Source: Chromobacterium sphagni (GTDB taxonomy: Bacteria > Pseudomonadota > Gammaproteobacteria > Burkholderiales > Chromobacteriaceae). From it: DNA of 64,000 bases. The notes beneath the pieces were generated by a model that saw nothing but the letters and a program-made list of their open reading frames with translations, did not search any database and was not told where the DNA came from. A program made the translations under genes and the position numbers. Where the stretch lies: positions 310,001-374,000 of the forward strand of contig NZ_MKCT01000017.1 of assembly GCF_001855555.1 (NCBI RefSeq). Direction: 5' to 3'. Numbering within the stretch: the first letter of the stretch is position 1; each line of letters begins with the position of its first letter. Shown here piece after piece: positions 49,651 through 59,839 of the stretch.

Positions 49651-50424
49651 TCATTCCAGATCGCGGCGGAATACCCAGCTCAGTTCGCTGGACGCGGCAG
49701 GGTCGAAAGCATAGCCTGCGCTGTCGAAATCGCGCAGCGCTTCCGGCTGCCTGACCCGATTTTCCGCCGCCCAGCGCGCCATCAGCCCCCGCGCGCGCTT
49801 GGCGTAGAAGCTGATGATCTTGTAATGGCCATTCTTGCGGTCCTGGAATACCGGCGTGACGATGGCGGCGTTCAGCCGCTTCGGCTTCACCGACTTGAAG
49901 TACTCCTCCGACGCCAGGTTGACCAGGGTGTGCTGTCCCAGCTCCGCCAGTTGCGCGTTCAGTGCGTCGGTGACGATATCGCCCCAGAACTCGTACAGGT
50001 TTTTGCCGCGCGGGTTGGCAAGGCGGGTGCCCATTTCCAGCCGGTAGGCCTGCATCAGGTCCAGCGGACGCAGCACGCCGTAGAGGCCGGACAGGATGCG
50101 CAGGCGCTGTTGCAGATAGCCGGTGGCGTCGGTGTCCAGGCTGCCGGCGTCCAGACCTTCGTAGACATCGCCCATGAAGGCGTACAGCGCCTGCTTGGCG
50201 TTGTCGGGCGCGAACGGCGGCCGCCAGTCGGCGTAGCGGCCGACGTTGAGGTTGGCCAGCGCATCGCTGATGCTCATCAACTGGCTGATTTCCAGCGGGC
50301 TTTTCCGGCGCAACACGCCTATCAGCTCGGCGCTGTGGCTCAGCAGGGCGGGCTGGCTGAATTGCTCGGAGGCCGGGGGCGTTTGGTAGTCCAGCGTCTT
50401 GGCCGGCGAGATGACCATCAACAT
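49651..50424 (-). CDS. yaaA: YaaA family protein (peroxide resistance)
   Basis: A 257-residue protein (E. coli YaaA has 258). It begins [17 protein letters not shown] and contains [20 protein letters not shown] and [13 protein letters not shown], all conserved in the UPF0246/YaaA family. In E. coli YaaA limits free iron during hydrogen peroxide stress and binds DNA. It is divergent from dtd. Confidence 0.95.
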   Translation of the reverse strand: MLMVISPAKTLDYQTPPASEQFSQPALLSHSAELIGVLRRKSPLEISQLMSISDALANLNVGRYADWRPPFAPDNAKQALYAFMGDVYEGLDAGSLDTDATGYLQQRLRILSGLYGVLRPLDLMQAYRLEMGTRLANPRGKNLYEFWGDIVTDALNAQLAELGQHTLVNLASEEYFKSVKPKRLNAAIVTPVFQDRKNGHYKIISFYAKRARGLMARWAAENRVRQPEALRDFDSAGYAFDPAASSELSWVFRRDLE

Positions 50425-50549
50425 GCGGCAAATCCTTTTGGTGAATAGCCGGCTATTGTACCCAAGCTCGCCGCATCCGGGCGCGCCGGTCGGCGCGAGG
50501 AGGGCGGATTGGATAGAATGAATCGTGTTTGACGATGAGGACAATCCGG

Positions 50550-51002
50550 ATGCGGGTGTTGGTGCAGAGAGTGAGCCAGGCGGCGGTGACGGTGGCAAAT
50601 GAGGTGACGGGGCAGATCGGCGCGGGCTTGCTGCTGCTGGTGGGGGTAGGGGAGGCGGACGGCGCCGAGGACATCGCCTGGCTGGTGCGCAAGATCAGCC
50701 AGTTGCGCATTTTCAACGACGAGACCGGGGTGATGAACCGCTCGCTGCTGGAGAGCGGCTGCCAGGCGCTGGCAGTCAGCCAGTTCACGCTGTACGCCAG
50801 TGTGAAAAAGGGCAACCGGCCGTCGTATTCGCGCGCGGCGCGGGGCGAGGTTTCGCAGCCGCTGTTCGAGCGCTTCGTCGCCGAACTGGCGGCGACGCTG
50901 GGCCAGCCGGTGCCCACGGGGGTGTTCGGCGCGGACATGCAAGTGGACCTGGTCAACGATGGCCCGGTCACCATCTGGCTGGACAGCCGCAATCCGGAGT
51001 GA
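50550..51002 (+). CDS. dtd: D-aminoacyl-tRNA deacylase
   Basis: A 150-residue dimeric enzyme that removes D-amino acids (and glycine from tRNA-Ala) from tRNA. It starts [15 protein letters not shown] and has the SQFTLYA and NDGPVT active-site motifs, the latter holding the cross-subunit Gly-Pro pair. GAGG precedes the start. The next gene begins four bases after the stop. Confidence 0.97.
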   Translation: MRVLVQRVSQAAVTVANEVTGQIGAGLLLLVGVGEADGAEDIAWLVRKISQLRIFNDETGVMNRSLLESGCQALAVSQFTLYASVKKGNRPSYSRAARGEVSQPLFERFVAELAATLGQPVPTGVFGADMQVDLVNDGPVTIWLDSRNPE

Positions 51003-51006
51003 GGCG

Positions 51007-52071
51007 ATGAACAAGCTGCCGTGGCGGGTGCTGGTGGTGCCGTATTACCTGAACCGCTATGCGCGCCAAGTGCATGTGCTGCGGGTGGCGCTGGCGTTTC
51101 TGTTCGGCCTGTTGCTGACGGTATGGACCGGCATGCCGCACGGCGGCTGGATGCTGGTGACCATCCTGATCGTGCTGGGCGGGGTGCCGCACTGGGGCGG
51201 CGTGCAGCGCAAGGCGCTGGAGCGGATGGGCGGTTCGCTGCTGGGCGCGCTGGCAGGTTTGGCGGCCATCGTGCTGCATGGCTGGTCGCCTTACGCCTGT
51301 TATGCGTGGATGCTGGTGGTGGTGGGTTTCAGCACCTGGCATGCGCAGGGCGGCGGCGGCTATCTGGCGTTGCTGACGGGCATCACACTGGTGATTGTCG
51401 GCGGCTTGGGCGACGAGCCCATCGTCGAGGCTTTGTGGCGCAGTTGCAATGTATTGCTCGGCTCGCTGATCGGGATGGCGGCGGCGGCCACTCTGCCGCT
51501 GCGGGCGATGGACAGCTGGCGTTTTCTGCTGGCGGACAATCTGCGCGAGGCGGCGCTGCTGTACAACCGCATTGCGCGCCGGCTGCCGGTGGAGGGCGAT
51601 GCCGCGCTGGAGCAGTTCAACGCCAGGTTGATCCGTATGCGCGGGTTGCTGCCGGCGGTGACGCAGGAGTCGTCGCTGGCGCACAGCCAGCTGGATCAGG
51701 TGCAGCGCTGCCAGCGCGGCATGTGGACCTTGCTGGATCGGATGGCTGAGGTGGCGGAGACGACGCCGGCACTGGTGGAGGAGGGGTCGCCGCGGCGCGC
51801 CATCGTGCTTGCCTTGTTGCGCGCTGCGCACGCGCTGCGCTTCAATCAGCCGCAGCTGCTGGAGCAGCCGCTGCCGGCGGCGGACAATCCGGCGCGGATG
51901 CAGTGGCCGTCGCATTGCCACTGGCTGGTGGCGGAGTTGACGCTGACGGTGGAGGAGTTGCGGCAGAACCTGCAGCGGACCCTGCCGCAGCTGATCGCCG
52001 TGCCGCCGCCGGCGCGCAGCCTGGTGCGGCGCATGCGCGGCGTTGGCCGCGGGACGAATCAGGCTCGGTAG
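51007..52071 (+). CDS. FUSC-family (YccS/AaeB-like) membrane protein
   Basis: A 354-residue protein with about six membrane helices in the first 170 residues (ALAFLFGLLLTVWTGMPHGGW, ILIVLGGVPHWGG) and a long helical cytoplasmic tail. This is half the size of AaeB-type aromatic acid exporters, the short form seen in many proteobacteria. It is probably coupled to dtd. Substrate unknown. Confidence 0.82.
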   Translation: MNKLPWRVLVVPYYLNRYARQVHVLRVALAFLFGLLLTVWTGMPHGGWMLVTILIVLGGVPHWGGVQRKALERMGGSLLGALAGLAAIVLHGWSPYACYAWMLVVVGFSTWHAQGGGGYLALLTGITLVIVGGLGDEPIVEALWRSCNVLLGSLIGMAAAATLPLRAMDSWRFLLADNLREAALLYNRIARRLPVEGDAALEQFNARLIRMRGLLPAVTQESSLAHSQLDQVQRCQRGMWTLLDRMAEVAETTPALVEEGSPRRAIVLALLRAAHALRFNQPQLLEQPLPAADNPARMQWPSHCHWLVAELTLTVEELRQNLQRTLPQLIAVPPPARSLVRRMRGVGRGTNQAR

Positions 52072-52087
52072 GCGCGTGCAGATGCGG

Positions 52088-52113
52088 AACGGCCCGGAAT
52101 TTTCCGGGCCGTT
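52088..52113. terminator. Bidirectional terminator between FUSC gene and mltD
   Basis: A 12-bp perfect stem (AACGGCCCGGAA/TTCCGGGCCGTT) with a TT loop, followed by TGTTTTG on the plus strand. It lies between two convergent genes. Confidence 0.85.
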
Positions 52114-52140
52114 TGTTTTGCGGCGGTGCGACGGCGGCGT

Positions 52141-54000
52141 TTACAGGCCGACTATCTTCACTTTCTGTCCTGGCTGCAGGTGGTTGGCCTGGCGGCTGCC
52201 GTTGATGCGCTGGATATCGTTGTGTTTGACGCCGAAACGGCGGGCGATGCTGAACAGCGTGTCGCCGCGCCGCACCGTGTATTCGGTGGAGTGGCGGGAC
52301 GGGGCCGGGCTGGCGTTGCTGACCTTGACCAGGGATGGATCGCCGCCGTTGTCGGACGGGGCGGCGCTGGCCAGCTGGGCGTCGCCCTGGTCGATGGTTT
52401 TCAGCTGCAGCTCTTGGCCCACCTGCACGATATTGCCTTCCAGGCGGTTCAGGGTTTTCAACTCGTCCACGCTCAGATTGTTGCGGCGGGCGATGCTGTA
52501 CAGGGTGTCGCCGCCGGAGACGGTATAGCGATCCAGATCGCTGGTGGCCAGTGACTGGGCGTCGGCCTGGCTGCTTGCCATGTTGGCCGCGCTGGCTATG
52601 CGGATGGCCTGGGCTACGGTGCTGTCGCCGGCGCTTGCCGTCTGGGCGGTCGGAGCGGGCTCCATTTTTGCCTCCGGCGCGGCAGGCACGGCTGCCGAGG
52701 TGTCCGCCATGGCGACGACGGTTGCGGCTGGGGTGGCCGCTGGCGGAGTGCTGACGGCCGCGGCGGTGTCGACCTGAGCCAGCATGGTGACGCCTGCCGG
52801 GGCGCTGTTCAGCGGGGTATCTATGGACTCCACCGGCTGGCCGTCGTTCATCGCCTTGTTCATCGCCACCAGCACCGGTTGGCCGGCTTTCAGCGTGGAG
52901 CCGGACAGGCGGTTGGCGGCCAGCAGCTGGTTGGCGCTCATGCCGTGCTCGTTGGCTATGTCTTTGGCATTGGCGTCGCTCTTGGGAATGTAAACCTCCC
53001 AAGTCAGCAGCGGCTTGCTCCATTTGTCGAGGTTCGCCTCGAATTTGTCCGCCTTGCCGGCGGGAAGCAGCATCTGTCGTCCCGCCTTATACGCGTACAC
53101 CGGCAGGTTGAAGGCCGGGTTGAGTTCCTTGAATTCCGCCACCGAGATGCCGGCCAACCGGGCGGCGATGTCGATGTTCATGTGTTTGCCGGTGGAAACT
53201 GCGACGAAATAGGGCTTGTTGGGGAACTTGTCCAGCCGCATGCCGTATTTTTCCGGATTCAGCAGGATGTTGCGCACCGCCAGCAGCTTGGGCACGTAGT
53301 TGCGGGTTTCGTTAGGCAGGCGGATGTTTTCGTAGGTTGGGGGCAGGCCGGCGGCCTGAGCCTTGGCCAGCGCGCGCGCTACATTGCCTTCGCCCCAGTT
53401 GTAGGCTGCCAGCGCCAGGCTCCAGTCGCCGAACTGGGCGTAGAGGTTCTGCAGGTAATCCAGCGCGGCGCGCGTCGATTCCATCACATCGCGGCGGCCG
53501 TCGTACCACCAGGTCTGCTCCAGGCCGTACTGGCGTCCAGTGGCAGGCATGATCTGCCACAGGCCGGAGGCACCGGTGGGGGAGATGTAGGCGGGGACGC
53601 GCGACAGCGCGGTGGGGACGAAGGCGCTTTCCACCATCGGCAGCAGCGCGATCTCGGTCGGCATGCCGCGGCGCTCAACTTCGTTCATGATGTGGAACAG
53701 GTATTTTCGGCTGCGGTCCAGCGTGCGTTTGAAGTACTCGGGCCGGCTGGCGTAGAAGCGCTCCTGGCGGCGCACCACGTCGGCATTGACCTCGTCCAGC
53801 CTGAAGCCTTCCCGCGCCCGCTTCCAGACGTCGTCGCCATTGCGCAACAGGCTGGAGTTTTGCAGCATCATGTCCAGGCCGGCGGCCAACGCTTCGTCCA
53901 CGCCGGGAGCGCGGACGGCAGGATCGGCGCCGGCGATGGCCGGCGATGCGGATAGCAATGCTAGGGACACGGTTAGTGCCAACGGGGTGAGGCGTTTCAT
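52141..54000 (-). CDS. mltD: Membrane-bound lytic murein transglycosylase, MltD-like, with two LysM domains
   Basis: A 619-residue exported enzyme that cuts peptidoglycan glycan strands. Residues 1-23 form a signal peptide (cleavage after AIAG/ADP); no lipobox cysteine is seen, unlike E. coli MltD. The SLT domain (about 100-260) has the catalytic Glu in PMVESAFVPTAL, then SGLWQIMPATGRQYG and AAYNWGEGNV. A long Ala/Pro/Thr-rich linker leads to two LysM domains (YTVSGGDTLYSIARR and YTVRRGDTLFSIARR) that bind the wall. Confidence 0.94.
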   Translation of the reverse strand: MKRLTPLALTVSLALLSASPAIAGADPAVRAPGVDEALAAGLDMMLQNSSLLRNGDDVWKRAREGFRLDEVNADVVRRQERFYASRPEYFKRTLDRSRKYLFHIMNEVERRGMPTEIALLPMVESAFVPTALSRVPAYISPTGASGLWQIMPATGRQYGLEQTWWYDGRRDVMESTRAALDYLQNLYAQFGDWSLALAAYNWGEGNVARALAKAQAAGLPPTYENIRLPNETRNYVPKLLAVRNILLNPEKYGMRLDKFPNKPYFVAVSTGKHMNIDIAARLAGISVAEFKELNPAFNLPVYAYKAGRQMLLPAGKADKFEANLDKWSKPLLTWEVYIPKSDANAKDIANEHGMSANQLLAANRLSGSTLKAGQPVLVAMNKAMNDGQPVESIDTPLNSAPAGVTMLAQVDTAAAVSTPPAATPAATVVAMADTSAAVPAAPEAKMEPAPTAQTASAGDSTVAQAIRIASAANMASSQADAQSLATSDLDRYTVSGGDTLYSIARRNNLSVDELKTLNRLEGNIVQVGQELQLKTIDQGDAQLASAAPSDNGGDPSLVKVSNASPAPSRHSTEYTVRRGDTLFSIARRFGVKHNDIQRINGSRQANHLQPGQKVKIVGL

Positions 54001-54172
54001 GCAGACGGGCCCATAATTCTAATTCCGGCTGATCCTAAACATGCACTTATAGGGTGTCAATTGAAAAAACCAAATAATTTCATGTGCTTTCATTGTTAAT
54101 AGCCTATCTCTCCGGCGTGTGAAGGAGATTGGCGCGCGGCTGCGGGGAATTACTTATCCGGCATGGCTTTTT

Positions 54173-54940
54173 TTAGCGAAAATCGTCCTTCCAGGCTCGC
54201 AGACGGGCGAAACTGGCCGCTTCGTCATCGTCTTCGCGTCCCCCTTGCGCCAGCAGGCTTTGGCGGATAGCCGGCTCCGCGCAGCGCAGAAAGGGGTTGC
54301 TGGCGAGTTCCAGGGCGATGGTGCTGGGCAGGGTGGGCTGGCCGCGCTCGCGCAGTCCCTGGTCGCGGCTTTGCCGCACCGCCAGCACCGGATTGGCAGG
54401 GTCGGCGGCCAGGGCGAAGCGCAGATTGGACAGCGTGTATTCGTGGGCCGGGTAAACTTTGGTCGATGGCGGCAGTTGCGCCAGTTTTTTCAGCGAAGCC
54501 AGCAATTGCGCCGGCGTACCCTCGAACACCCTGCCGCAGCCTGCGGCGAACATCGTGTCGCCGCAAAACAGGGCGTCGTCGATCCGGTATGCCAGATGGT
54601 CCAGGGTGTGGCCGGGAACCGCCAGCACCGTCGCATCGCCCATCGGCAAGCGTACGGTATCGCCTGCCTTTACTTCCTTGGTCACGCCGGCGATTCCGGG
54701 GGGGCCGTAGACCACGGCGTCCGGCCAGGCCCGCGCCAGTTCGGCTAAGCCGCCGCAATGGTCGGCGTGGTGATGGGTGACCAGGATGGCGTCGAGCCGC
54801 AGTTTTTCCCGCTGGAGGAAACGCAGCAGAGGGGCGGCTTCGCCCGGGTCGACGGCAACTGCGCGACCGTCCTGTTGCAAAACCCAGATATAATTGTCTG
54901 AGAACGCCCCGATCGGGGTGACGTTGAACATGGCTGGCAT
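54173..54940 (-). CDS. gloB: Hydroxyacylglutathione hydrolase (glyoxalase II)
   Basis: A 255-residue metallo-beta-lactamase fold enzyme that releases D-lactate from S-lactoylglutathione in methylglyoxal detoxification. The metal motif is THHHADHCGG, further ligands are in VPGHTLDH and LFCGDTMFAAGCGR, and YPAHEYTLSNLRFA binds glutathione. GGAAGG is four bases before ATG 54940; ATG 54931 is the alternative. It is divergent from the methyltransferase with only 13 bases between. Confidence 0.96.
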   Translation of the reverse strand: MPAMFNVTPIGAFSDNYIWVLQQDGRAVAVDPGEAAPLLRFLQREKLRLDAILVTHHHADHCGGLAELARAWPDAVVYGPPGIAGVTKEVKAGDTVRLPMGDATVLAVPGHTLDHLAYRIDDALFCGDTMFAAGCGRVFEGTPAQLLASLKKLAQLPPSTKVYPAHEYTLSNLRFALAADPANPVLAVRQSRDQGLRERGQPTLPSTIALELASNPFLRCAEPAIRQSLLAQGGREDDDEAASFARLRAWKDDFR

Positions 54941-54953
54941 AAGGCCTTCCTCA

Positions 54954-55721
54954 ATGAAAAATTCGTTTGGCGGCTGGCTGACCGGCACCGAGCTGGGCCG
55001 CTATCTGCTGGCGCGCGAGCAAGACTATTTCGAGCGGGTGGTGGCGGATGTGTTCGGCTACCACGCGGTGCAGGTCGGCGTGCCTGAAATTGACTGCCTG
55101 CGCGGCAACCGCATTCCCTGGCAATGCCGGGTGGCGGATTGCGGCGCGGTGGACGTCTGTTGCGATCCGGCCTTCCTGCCGTTTGAAAACCGCAGCCTCG
55201 ATCTGCTGGTGATGCCCCATGTGCTGGATTTTACCACCCAGCCGCATCAGGTATTGCGCGAAGCGGATCGGGTGCTGATGCCAGAGGGCCGTTTGATTCT
55301 GACCGGCTTCAATCCGTTGTCGCTATGGGGGGTGCGGCGGCTGATCCAGGGGCGGGAGTCGGTGCCGTGGAACGGCAGCTTCCTGACCCAGCTCCGGGTG
55401 AGAGACTGGCTGACGCTGCTGGATCTCGAGCTGGAGGGCGCCGCCTTCATGGCCTACGCGCCGCCGTTCACGCGCAGCGACTGGCTGTGCCGCTGCGGAT
55501 TCATGGAGGGCGCGGGCGAGCGCTGGTGGCCGCTGGCCGCCGGGGTGTACGGCATCGAGGCGGTCAAGCGCCAGCGCGGCATGCGGCTGATCACCCCCAG
55601 CTGGAAGCAGAAGCAGGCCAAGAGCAAGGGCGCGCTGGGCGTGGTGGCGGGCAACGAGCGCCAGCATACCCACAAGCGGCGCGATACAACCGAGCGGGAC
55701 GGCGCGCCGTCCTGCCATTGA
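54954..55721 (+). CDS. SAM-dependent methyltransferase
   Basis: A 255-residue class I methyltransferase-like protein. Motif I is unusual; the acidic loop appears as [19 protein letters not shown], followed by [20 protein letters not shown] and the [14 protein letters not shown] motif. It always sits between gloB and rnhA in beta- and gammaproteobacteria that I know, but its substrate is unknown. The C-terminal tail is basic ([19 protein letters not shown]). Confidence 0.85.
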   Translation: MKNSFGGWLTGTELGRYLLAREQDYFERVVADVFGYHAVQVGVPEIDCLRGNRIPWQCRVADCGAVDVCCDPAFLPFENRSLDLLVMPHVLDFTTQPHQVLREADRVLMPEGRLILTGFNPLSLWGVRRLIQGRESVPWNGSFLTQLRVRDWLTLLDLELEGAAFMAYAPPFTRSDWLCRCGFMEGAGERWWPLAAGVYGIEAVKRQRGMRLITPSWKQKQAKSKGALGVVAGNERQHTHKRRDTTERDGAPSCH

Positions 55722-55732
55722 CTAGAGACAGC

Positions 55733-56176
55733 ATGACTACGGAAGACAAGGTCGAGATCTATACCGACGGCGCCTGCAAGGGCAACCCCGGTCCCGGGGG
55801 CTGGGGCGCCCTGTTGCGCTACAAGGGCAAGGAGAAGGAGATCTGCGGCGGCGAGCGCGGCACCACCAACAACCGGATGGAGATCATGGCGGTGATCCGG
55901 GCGCTGGCCTCGTTGAACCGGCCCTGCAATGTGGTGGTCTATACCGACTCGCAATATGTGCAAAAAGGCATTTCCGAGTGGATACACGGCTGGAAGGCGC
56001 GTGGCTGGAGGACCGCGGCCAAGGAGCCGGTGAAGAACGCCGACCTGTGGCAGGAGCTGGATGCCGAGCGCAACCGCCATCTGGCGGTGGAGTGGCGCTG
56101 GGTAAAGGGCCATGCCGGCCACGAATTCAACGAAAGAGCCGACCAGCTCGCCAATAAGGGCGTGGAGTCGGTCTGA
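55733..56176 (+). CDS. rnhA: Ribonuclease HI
   Basis: A 147-residue enzyme that degrades RNA in RNA-DNA hybrids. The four active-site acids are in [37 protein letters not shown] and [14 protein letters not shown]. The basic handle ([11 protein letters not shown]) is present. It begins 11 bases after the methyltransferase stop and is followed by dnaQ. Confidence 0.97.
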   Translation: MTTEDKVEIYTDGACKGNPGPGGWGALLRYKGKEKEICGGERGTTNNRMEIMAVIRALASLNRPCNVVVYTDSQYVQKGISEWIHGWKARGWRTAAKEPVKNADLWQELDAERNRHLAVEWRWVKGHAGHEFNERADQLANKGVESV

Positions 56177-56225
56177 GCAAGACAAGTTGTGGCCGCGCAG
56201 CATGGCGCGGCCCGCGGGAAGCAGC

Positions 56226-56945
56226 ATGAGACAGATTATTCTCGATACCGAAACCACCGGTCTCGATCCGCAGCAAGGCCACCGCATCGTCGAGTTCGCC
56301 GGTCTGGAAATGGTGGGCCGCAAGCTTACCGGCAAGCACTTGCATCTTTACATCCATCCCGAGCGCGACATCGATCCGGACGCGCAGCGGGTGCACGGCA
56401 TCTCGTTGGAGTTCCTTGCCGGCAAGCCGGTGTACCGCCAGGTGGGGCAGGAGATCGCCGATTTCCTGCGCGGGGCGGAGCTGATCATCCACAACGCGCC
56501 GTTCGACGTGGGCTTTCTCAACGCCGAGTTCGCCAAGATGGGGCTGGAGCCGGTAAGCGCCTTGTGCGCCGGCGTGATCGACACGCTGCGCGAGGCGCGC
56601 GACATGTTCCCGGGCAAGCGCAACAGCCTGGACGCGCTGTGCGACCGTTTCGAGATAGACCGCTCCAACCGTACCCTGCACGGCGCGCTGGTGGACTGCG
56701 AACTGCTGTCCGAAGTGTACCTGTGGATGACGCGCGGCCAGGAGAGCCTGGCGATGGACATCGACGTGGAGCTGCCCGGCGACGCCGGCGGCGCCATCCA
56801 GTTCGAGCGCAAGCCGTTGAAGGTGCTGGCCGCCAGCGAGGCGGAGCAGGCCGAGCACCAGGCCTATCTGGACGCGCTGGACAAGGCGGTGAAGGGGCCG
56901 TGCTTGTGGCGCAGCCTGGAGCAGCCGGCGCAGGCGGAAGGCTGA
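56226..56945 (+). CDS. dnaQ: DNA polymerase III epsilon subunit (proofreading exonuclease)
   Basis: A 239-residue DEDDh 3'-5' exonuclease. ExoI is LDTETTGLDP, ExoII NAPFDVGFLNAEF and ExoIII HGALVDCELLSEVYL. The C-terminal region that binds the alpha subunit is present. It lies right after rnhA, the classical order, and 2 bases before ispD. Confidence 0.97.
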   Translation: MRQIILDTETTGLDPQQGHRIVEFAGLEMVGRKLTGKHLHLYIHPERDIDPDAQRVHGISLEFLAGKPVYRQVGQEIADFLRGAELIIHNAPFDVGFLNAEFAKMGLEPVSALCAGVIDTLREARDMFPGKRNSLDALCDRFEIDRSNRTLHGALVDCELLSEVYLWMTRGQESLAMDIDVELPGDAGGAIQFERKPLKVLAASEAEQAEHQAYLDALDKAVKGPCLWRSLEQPAQAEG

Positions 56946-56947
56946 CC

Positions 56948-57634
56948 ATGGCCAGATACATCGCCCTGGTGCCGGCGGCCGGTTCCGGCAGCCGTTTTGG
57001 CGCGGCCAGCCCCAAGCAGTACCTGCAGCTCAACGGCAAGCCGCTGATGTGGCACACGCTGGCCACGCTGGCGGCGGTGTCCGCCATCGACGAGGTGGCG
57101 GTGGTGATTTCCCCGCACGACGAGTGGTTCGACGATTTCAACTGGGATCTGCCCAAGCTGCGCGTCTACCGCGTCGGCGGCGCCACCCGCGCCGAAAGCG
57201 TGAGCCACGGACTGGCGGCGGTGGCTTCCGGCGACGACGACTGGGTGCTGGTGCACGACGCCGCGCGCTGCTGCGTGTCGGTGGCGGCGGTGGAGCGTCT
57301 GATCGCCACGCTGGCCGGGCATCCTGTCGGCGGCTTGCTGGCTTTGCCGGTGCCGGACACCGTCAAGCGCGCCGACAGCGAAGGCCACGTCGGCACCACC
57401 GTGCCGCGCAACGGCCTATGGCTGGCGCAGACGCCGCAGATGTTCCGCGCAGGGCTGCTGGCGAACGCCTTGCGGGACCAGCCGGCCGACGACATCACCG
57501 ACGAGGCGTCCGCCATCGAGCGCGCGGGCCTTAAACCATTGCTGGTGGAAGGCGACGCGCAGAATTTCAAGGTGACCTATCCGCGCGACCTGGCGCTGGC
57601 GCGCGCCATCCTGGCCGCGCGCGATGGTCAATAG
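56948..57634 (+). CDS. ispD: 2-C-methyl-D-erythritol 4-phosphate cytidylyltransferase
   Basis: A 228-residue enzyme of the MEP isoprenoid pathway. The CTP-binding [20 protein letters not shown] and [11 protein letters not shown] motifs are intact, as is ITDEASAIE near the C-terminus. It is 22 bases before ispF. The pathway would supply the prenyl diphosphates needed by the terpene synthase at 28.1 kb. Confidence 0.97.
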   Translation: MARYIALVPAAGSGSRFGAASPKQYLQLNGKPLMWHTLATLAAVSAIDEVAVVISPHDEWFDDFNWDLPKLRVYRVGGATRAESVSHGLAAVASGDDDWVLVHDAARCCVSVAAVERLIATLAGHPVGGLLALPVPDTVKRADSEGHVGTTVPRNGLWLAQTPQMFRAGLLANALRDQPADDITDEASAIERAGLKPLLVEGDAQNFKVTYPRDLALARAILAARDGQ

Positions 57635-57656
57635 ATTGCAAGATTCGAGGAATAAG

Positions 57657-58133
57657 ATGTTCCGTATCGGACAAGGCTACGATGTGCATCAACTGGTGGC
57701 GGGCCGGCCGCTGATCCTGGGCGGCGTGGTCATTCCGCACGACAAGGGTCTGTTGGGCCATTCCGACGCCGACGCGCTGCTGCACGCGATTACCGACGCG
57801 TTGCTGGGCGCGGCGGCGCTGGGCGACATAGGTCGCCATTTTCCGGATACCGCCGTCGAATTCAAGGGCGCGGACAGCCGAGCGCTGCTGCGCGAGGCCG
57901 TCGCCCGGGTGCGGGCAGCCGGCTGGCGGCCGGTCAATGTGGACAGCACGCTGATCGCGCAGCAACCCAAGCTGGCGCCGCACATCGACGCGATGCGCGC
58001 CCATATCGCCGCCGACCTTGGATTGGACGTAGGCGCGGTCAACGTCAAGGGCAAGACCAACGAGAAACTGGGCTACCTGGGCCGCTGCGAGGCGATAGAA
58101 GCGCAGGCGGTCTGCCTGTTGATGCCGGCTTAA
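57657..58133 (+). CDS. ispF: 2-C-methyl-D-erythritol 2,4-cyclodiphosphate synthase
   Basis: A 158-residue trimeric zinc enzyme of the MEP pathway. GYDVHQL and [19 protein letters not shown] hold the metal ligands, and GDIGRHFPD and [11 protein letters not shown] the substrate contacts. CGAGGAA precedes the start. Confidence 0.98.
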   Translation: MFRIGQGYDVHQLVAGRPLILGGVVIPHDKGLLGHSDADALLHAITDALLGAAALGDIGRHFPDTAVEFKGADSRALLREAVARVRAAGWRPVNVDSTLIAQQPKLAPHIDAMRAHIAADLGLDVGAVNVKGKTNEKLGYLGRCEAIEAQAVCLLMPA

Positions 58134-58235
58134 GGCGGTTTGCGGGCGGCATGCGATGGCGGTCCGCTTGTGGGATAATCGCGCAACGTCGCTCATGCCG
58201 GGCATGAGCCCTCACACTCGCCAGGAGGCCTTATC

Positions 58236-58895
58236 ATGCTGACCCAGGATCAATTGAAACTCGCCGTCGCCAAGAAAGCGCTGGAATTCGTGCCGGAAGA
58301 CGCCATCATCGGGGTGGGCACCGGCAGCACCGTCAACCTGTTCATCGAGGAACTGGCCGGTATCAAGGGGCGCATCAAGGGCGCGGTGTCGAGCTCTGAG
58401 GCCTCCACCGCCCGGCTCAAGGCCCACCACATCCCGGTGTTCGACCTCAACGAGGTGGAAAAGCTGCCGGTCTACATCGACGGCGCGGACGAGATCAACC
58501 ATCACTTGCACATGATCAAGGGCGGCGGCGCGGCGCTGACGCGGGAGAAGATCGTGGCCGGCGTGGCCGACGAATTCGTCTGCATCGCCGACGAGAACAA
58601 GTACGTGGCCATGCTGGGGGCGTTCCCGCTGCCGATCGAAGTCATCCCGATGGCGCGCAGCTACGTCGCGCGCCAACTGGTGAAGCTGGGCGGCCACCCC
58701 GAGCTGCGCCAGGGCGTGGTCACCGACAACGGCAATGTGATCATCGACGTGCACGGCCTGCAGATCATGAAGCCGGTGGAGCTGGAGGAAACCATCAACC
58801 ACATCGCCGGGGTGGTGACCTGCGGCCTGTTTGCCCGCCGCCGCGCCGACGTGCTGGTGCTGGGCCGGCAGAGCGGGGTGCAGGTGCTGCGCTGA
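58236..58895 (+). CDS. rpiA: Ribose-5-phosphate isomerase A
   Basis: A 219-residue enzyme that interconverts ribose 5-phosphate and ribulose 5-phosphate. Motifs are [40 protein letters not shown] and the C-terminal [24 protein letters not shown] precedes the start. Confidence 0.97.
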   Translation: MLTQDQLKLAVAKKALEFVPEDAIIGVGTGSTVNLFIEELAGIKGRIKGAVSSSEASTARLKAHHIPVFDLNEVEKLPVYIDGADEINHHLHMIKGGGAALTREKIVAGVADEFVCIADENKYVAMLGAFPLPIEVIPMARSYVARQLVKLGGHPELRQGVVTDNGNVIIDVHGLQIMKPVELEETINHIAGVVTCGLFARRRADVLVLGRQSGVQVLR

Positions 58896-58931
58896 GCGGC
58901 GCGCCGGACTGAAAATTCGTGGTAGGACGGC

Positions 58932-58960
58932 GTGTCACGCTGCTGTCATCTGCTTGTCTT
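58932..58960 (+). promoter_or_regulatory. PHO box (PhoB site) upstream of phoU
   Basis: Three 7-base repeats, GTGTCAC, CTGTCAT and TTGTCTT, are spaced by exactly 4 bases. This is the 11-bp periodic architecture bound by PhoB dimers (consensus CTGTCAT). The last repeat ends 36 bases before the phoU start. Confidence 0.7.
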
Positions 58961-58996
58961 ACCATTTTCTTTTAGCTGCAAGACCTTGAGGCGAAC

Positions 58997-59701
58997 ATGG
59001 CAGAACATATTTCCAAGCAGTTTGACATGGAGCTGGAAACCATCCGGACCCGGGTGCTGCAGATGGGCGGGCTGGTGGAGCAGCAGATCCTGTCGGCCAT
59101 CGATGCCTTGATGTCCGGCGACATCGTCCGCCTGGACAAGGTGATCGCCGAGGATGCGCTGGTCAACGCGATGGAGGTGGGCATTGACGACGACTGTCTG
59201 CACATCATCGCCCGCCGCCAGCCGGCGGCCAGCGACCTGCGCATCGTCTTCACCGTGATCAAGATCATCACCGACCTGGAGCGCATCGGCGACGAGGCGC
59301 AGAAGATCGCGCGGATGGGCAAGACCATCCACCAGTCCGAGCGCTTCCAGATGCCGCGCTTCCGCGAGATCCAGAAGATGGCCGAATCGGCGCTGGCGAT
59401 GCTGCGCCGCGCGCTGGACGCCTTTGCCCGGCTGGACACCAGCGCAGCGCTGGAACTGGCCGAGGAAGACCAGCGGCTGGATGAGAACTTCGCCGCCGAG
59501 CTGCGCCAGCTGATCACCTTCATGATGGAAGATCCGCGCACCATCAGCATGTCCATCGACACGCTGTTCATGTCCAAGGCGATAGAGCGCATCGGCGATC
59601 ACTCGAAGAACATCTCCGAATACGTGGTCTATCTGGTGAAGGGCAAGGACATCCGCCACACCACGCTGGAAGACAAGAAGCGCGAGACGCTGGGACATTG
59701 A
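58997..59701 (+). CDS. phoU: Phosphate-signalling protein PhoU
   Basis: A 234-residue all-helical protein made of two PhoU repeats (about 10-110 and 115-220). It has ARRQPAASDLRIVFTVIKII with DLERIGDEA in the first, and FMSKAIERIGDHSKNISEYVV in the second; these acidic E/DxxxD patches bind metal. It damps PhoR/PhoB signalling with the Pst transporter, whose genes are not in this window. It is followed by ppx. Confidence 0.97.
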   Translation: MAEHISKQFDMELETIRTRVLQMGGLVEQQILSAIDALMSGDIVRLDKVIAEDALVNAMEVGIDDDCLHIIARRQPAASDLRIVFTVIKIITDLERIGDEAQKIARMGKTIHQSERFQMPRFREIQKMAESALAMLRRALDAFARLDTSAALELAEEDQRLDENFAAELRQLITFMMEDPRTISMSIDTLFMSKAIERIGDHSKNISEYVVYLVKGKDIRHTTLEDKKRETLGH

Positions 59702-59839
59702 GCGAGTCTCGGACATGACGCTGGAGCCAAAATGGCGGTAACATTTCACGGTTACCGCCATTTTGCTTGCCGCGCGCGCCGGGCTCCGTTCGCCCCGCGC
59801 CAAAGCGTCAGGCGCAACCGAACAAGAAAAGGGGTGTCT

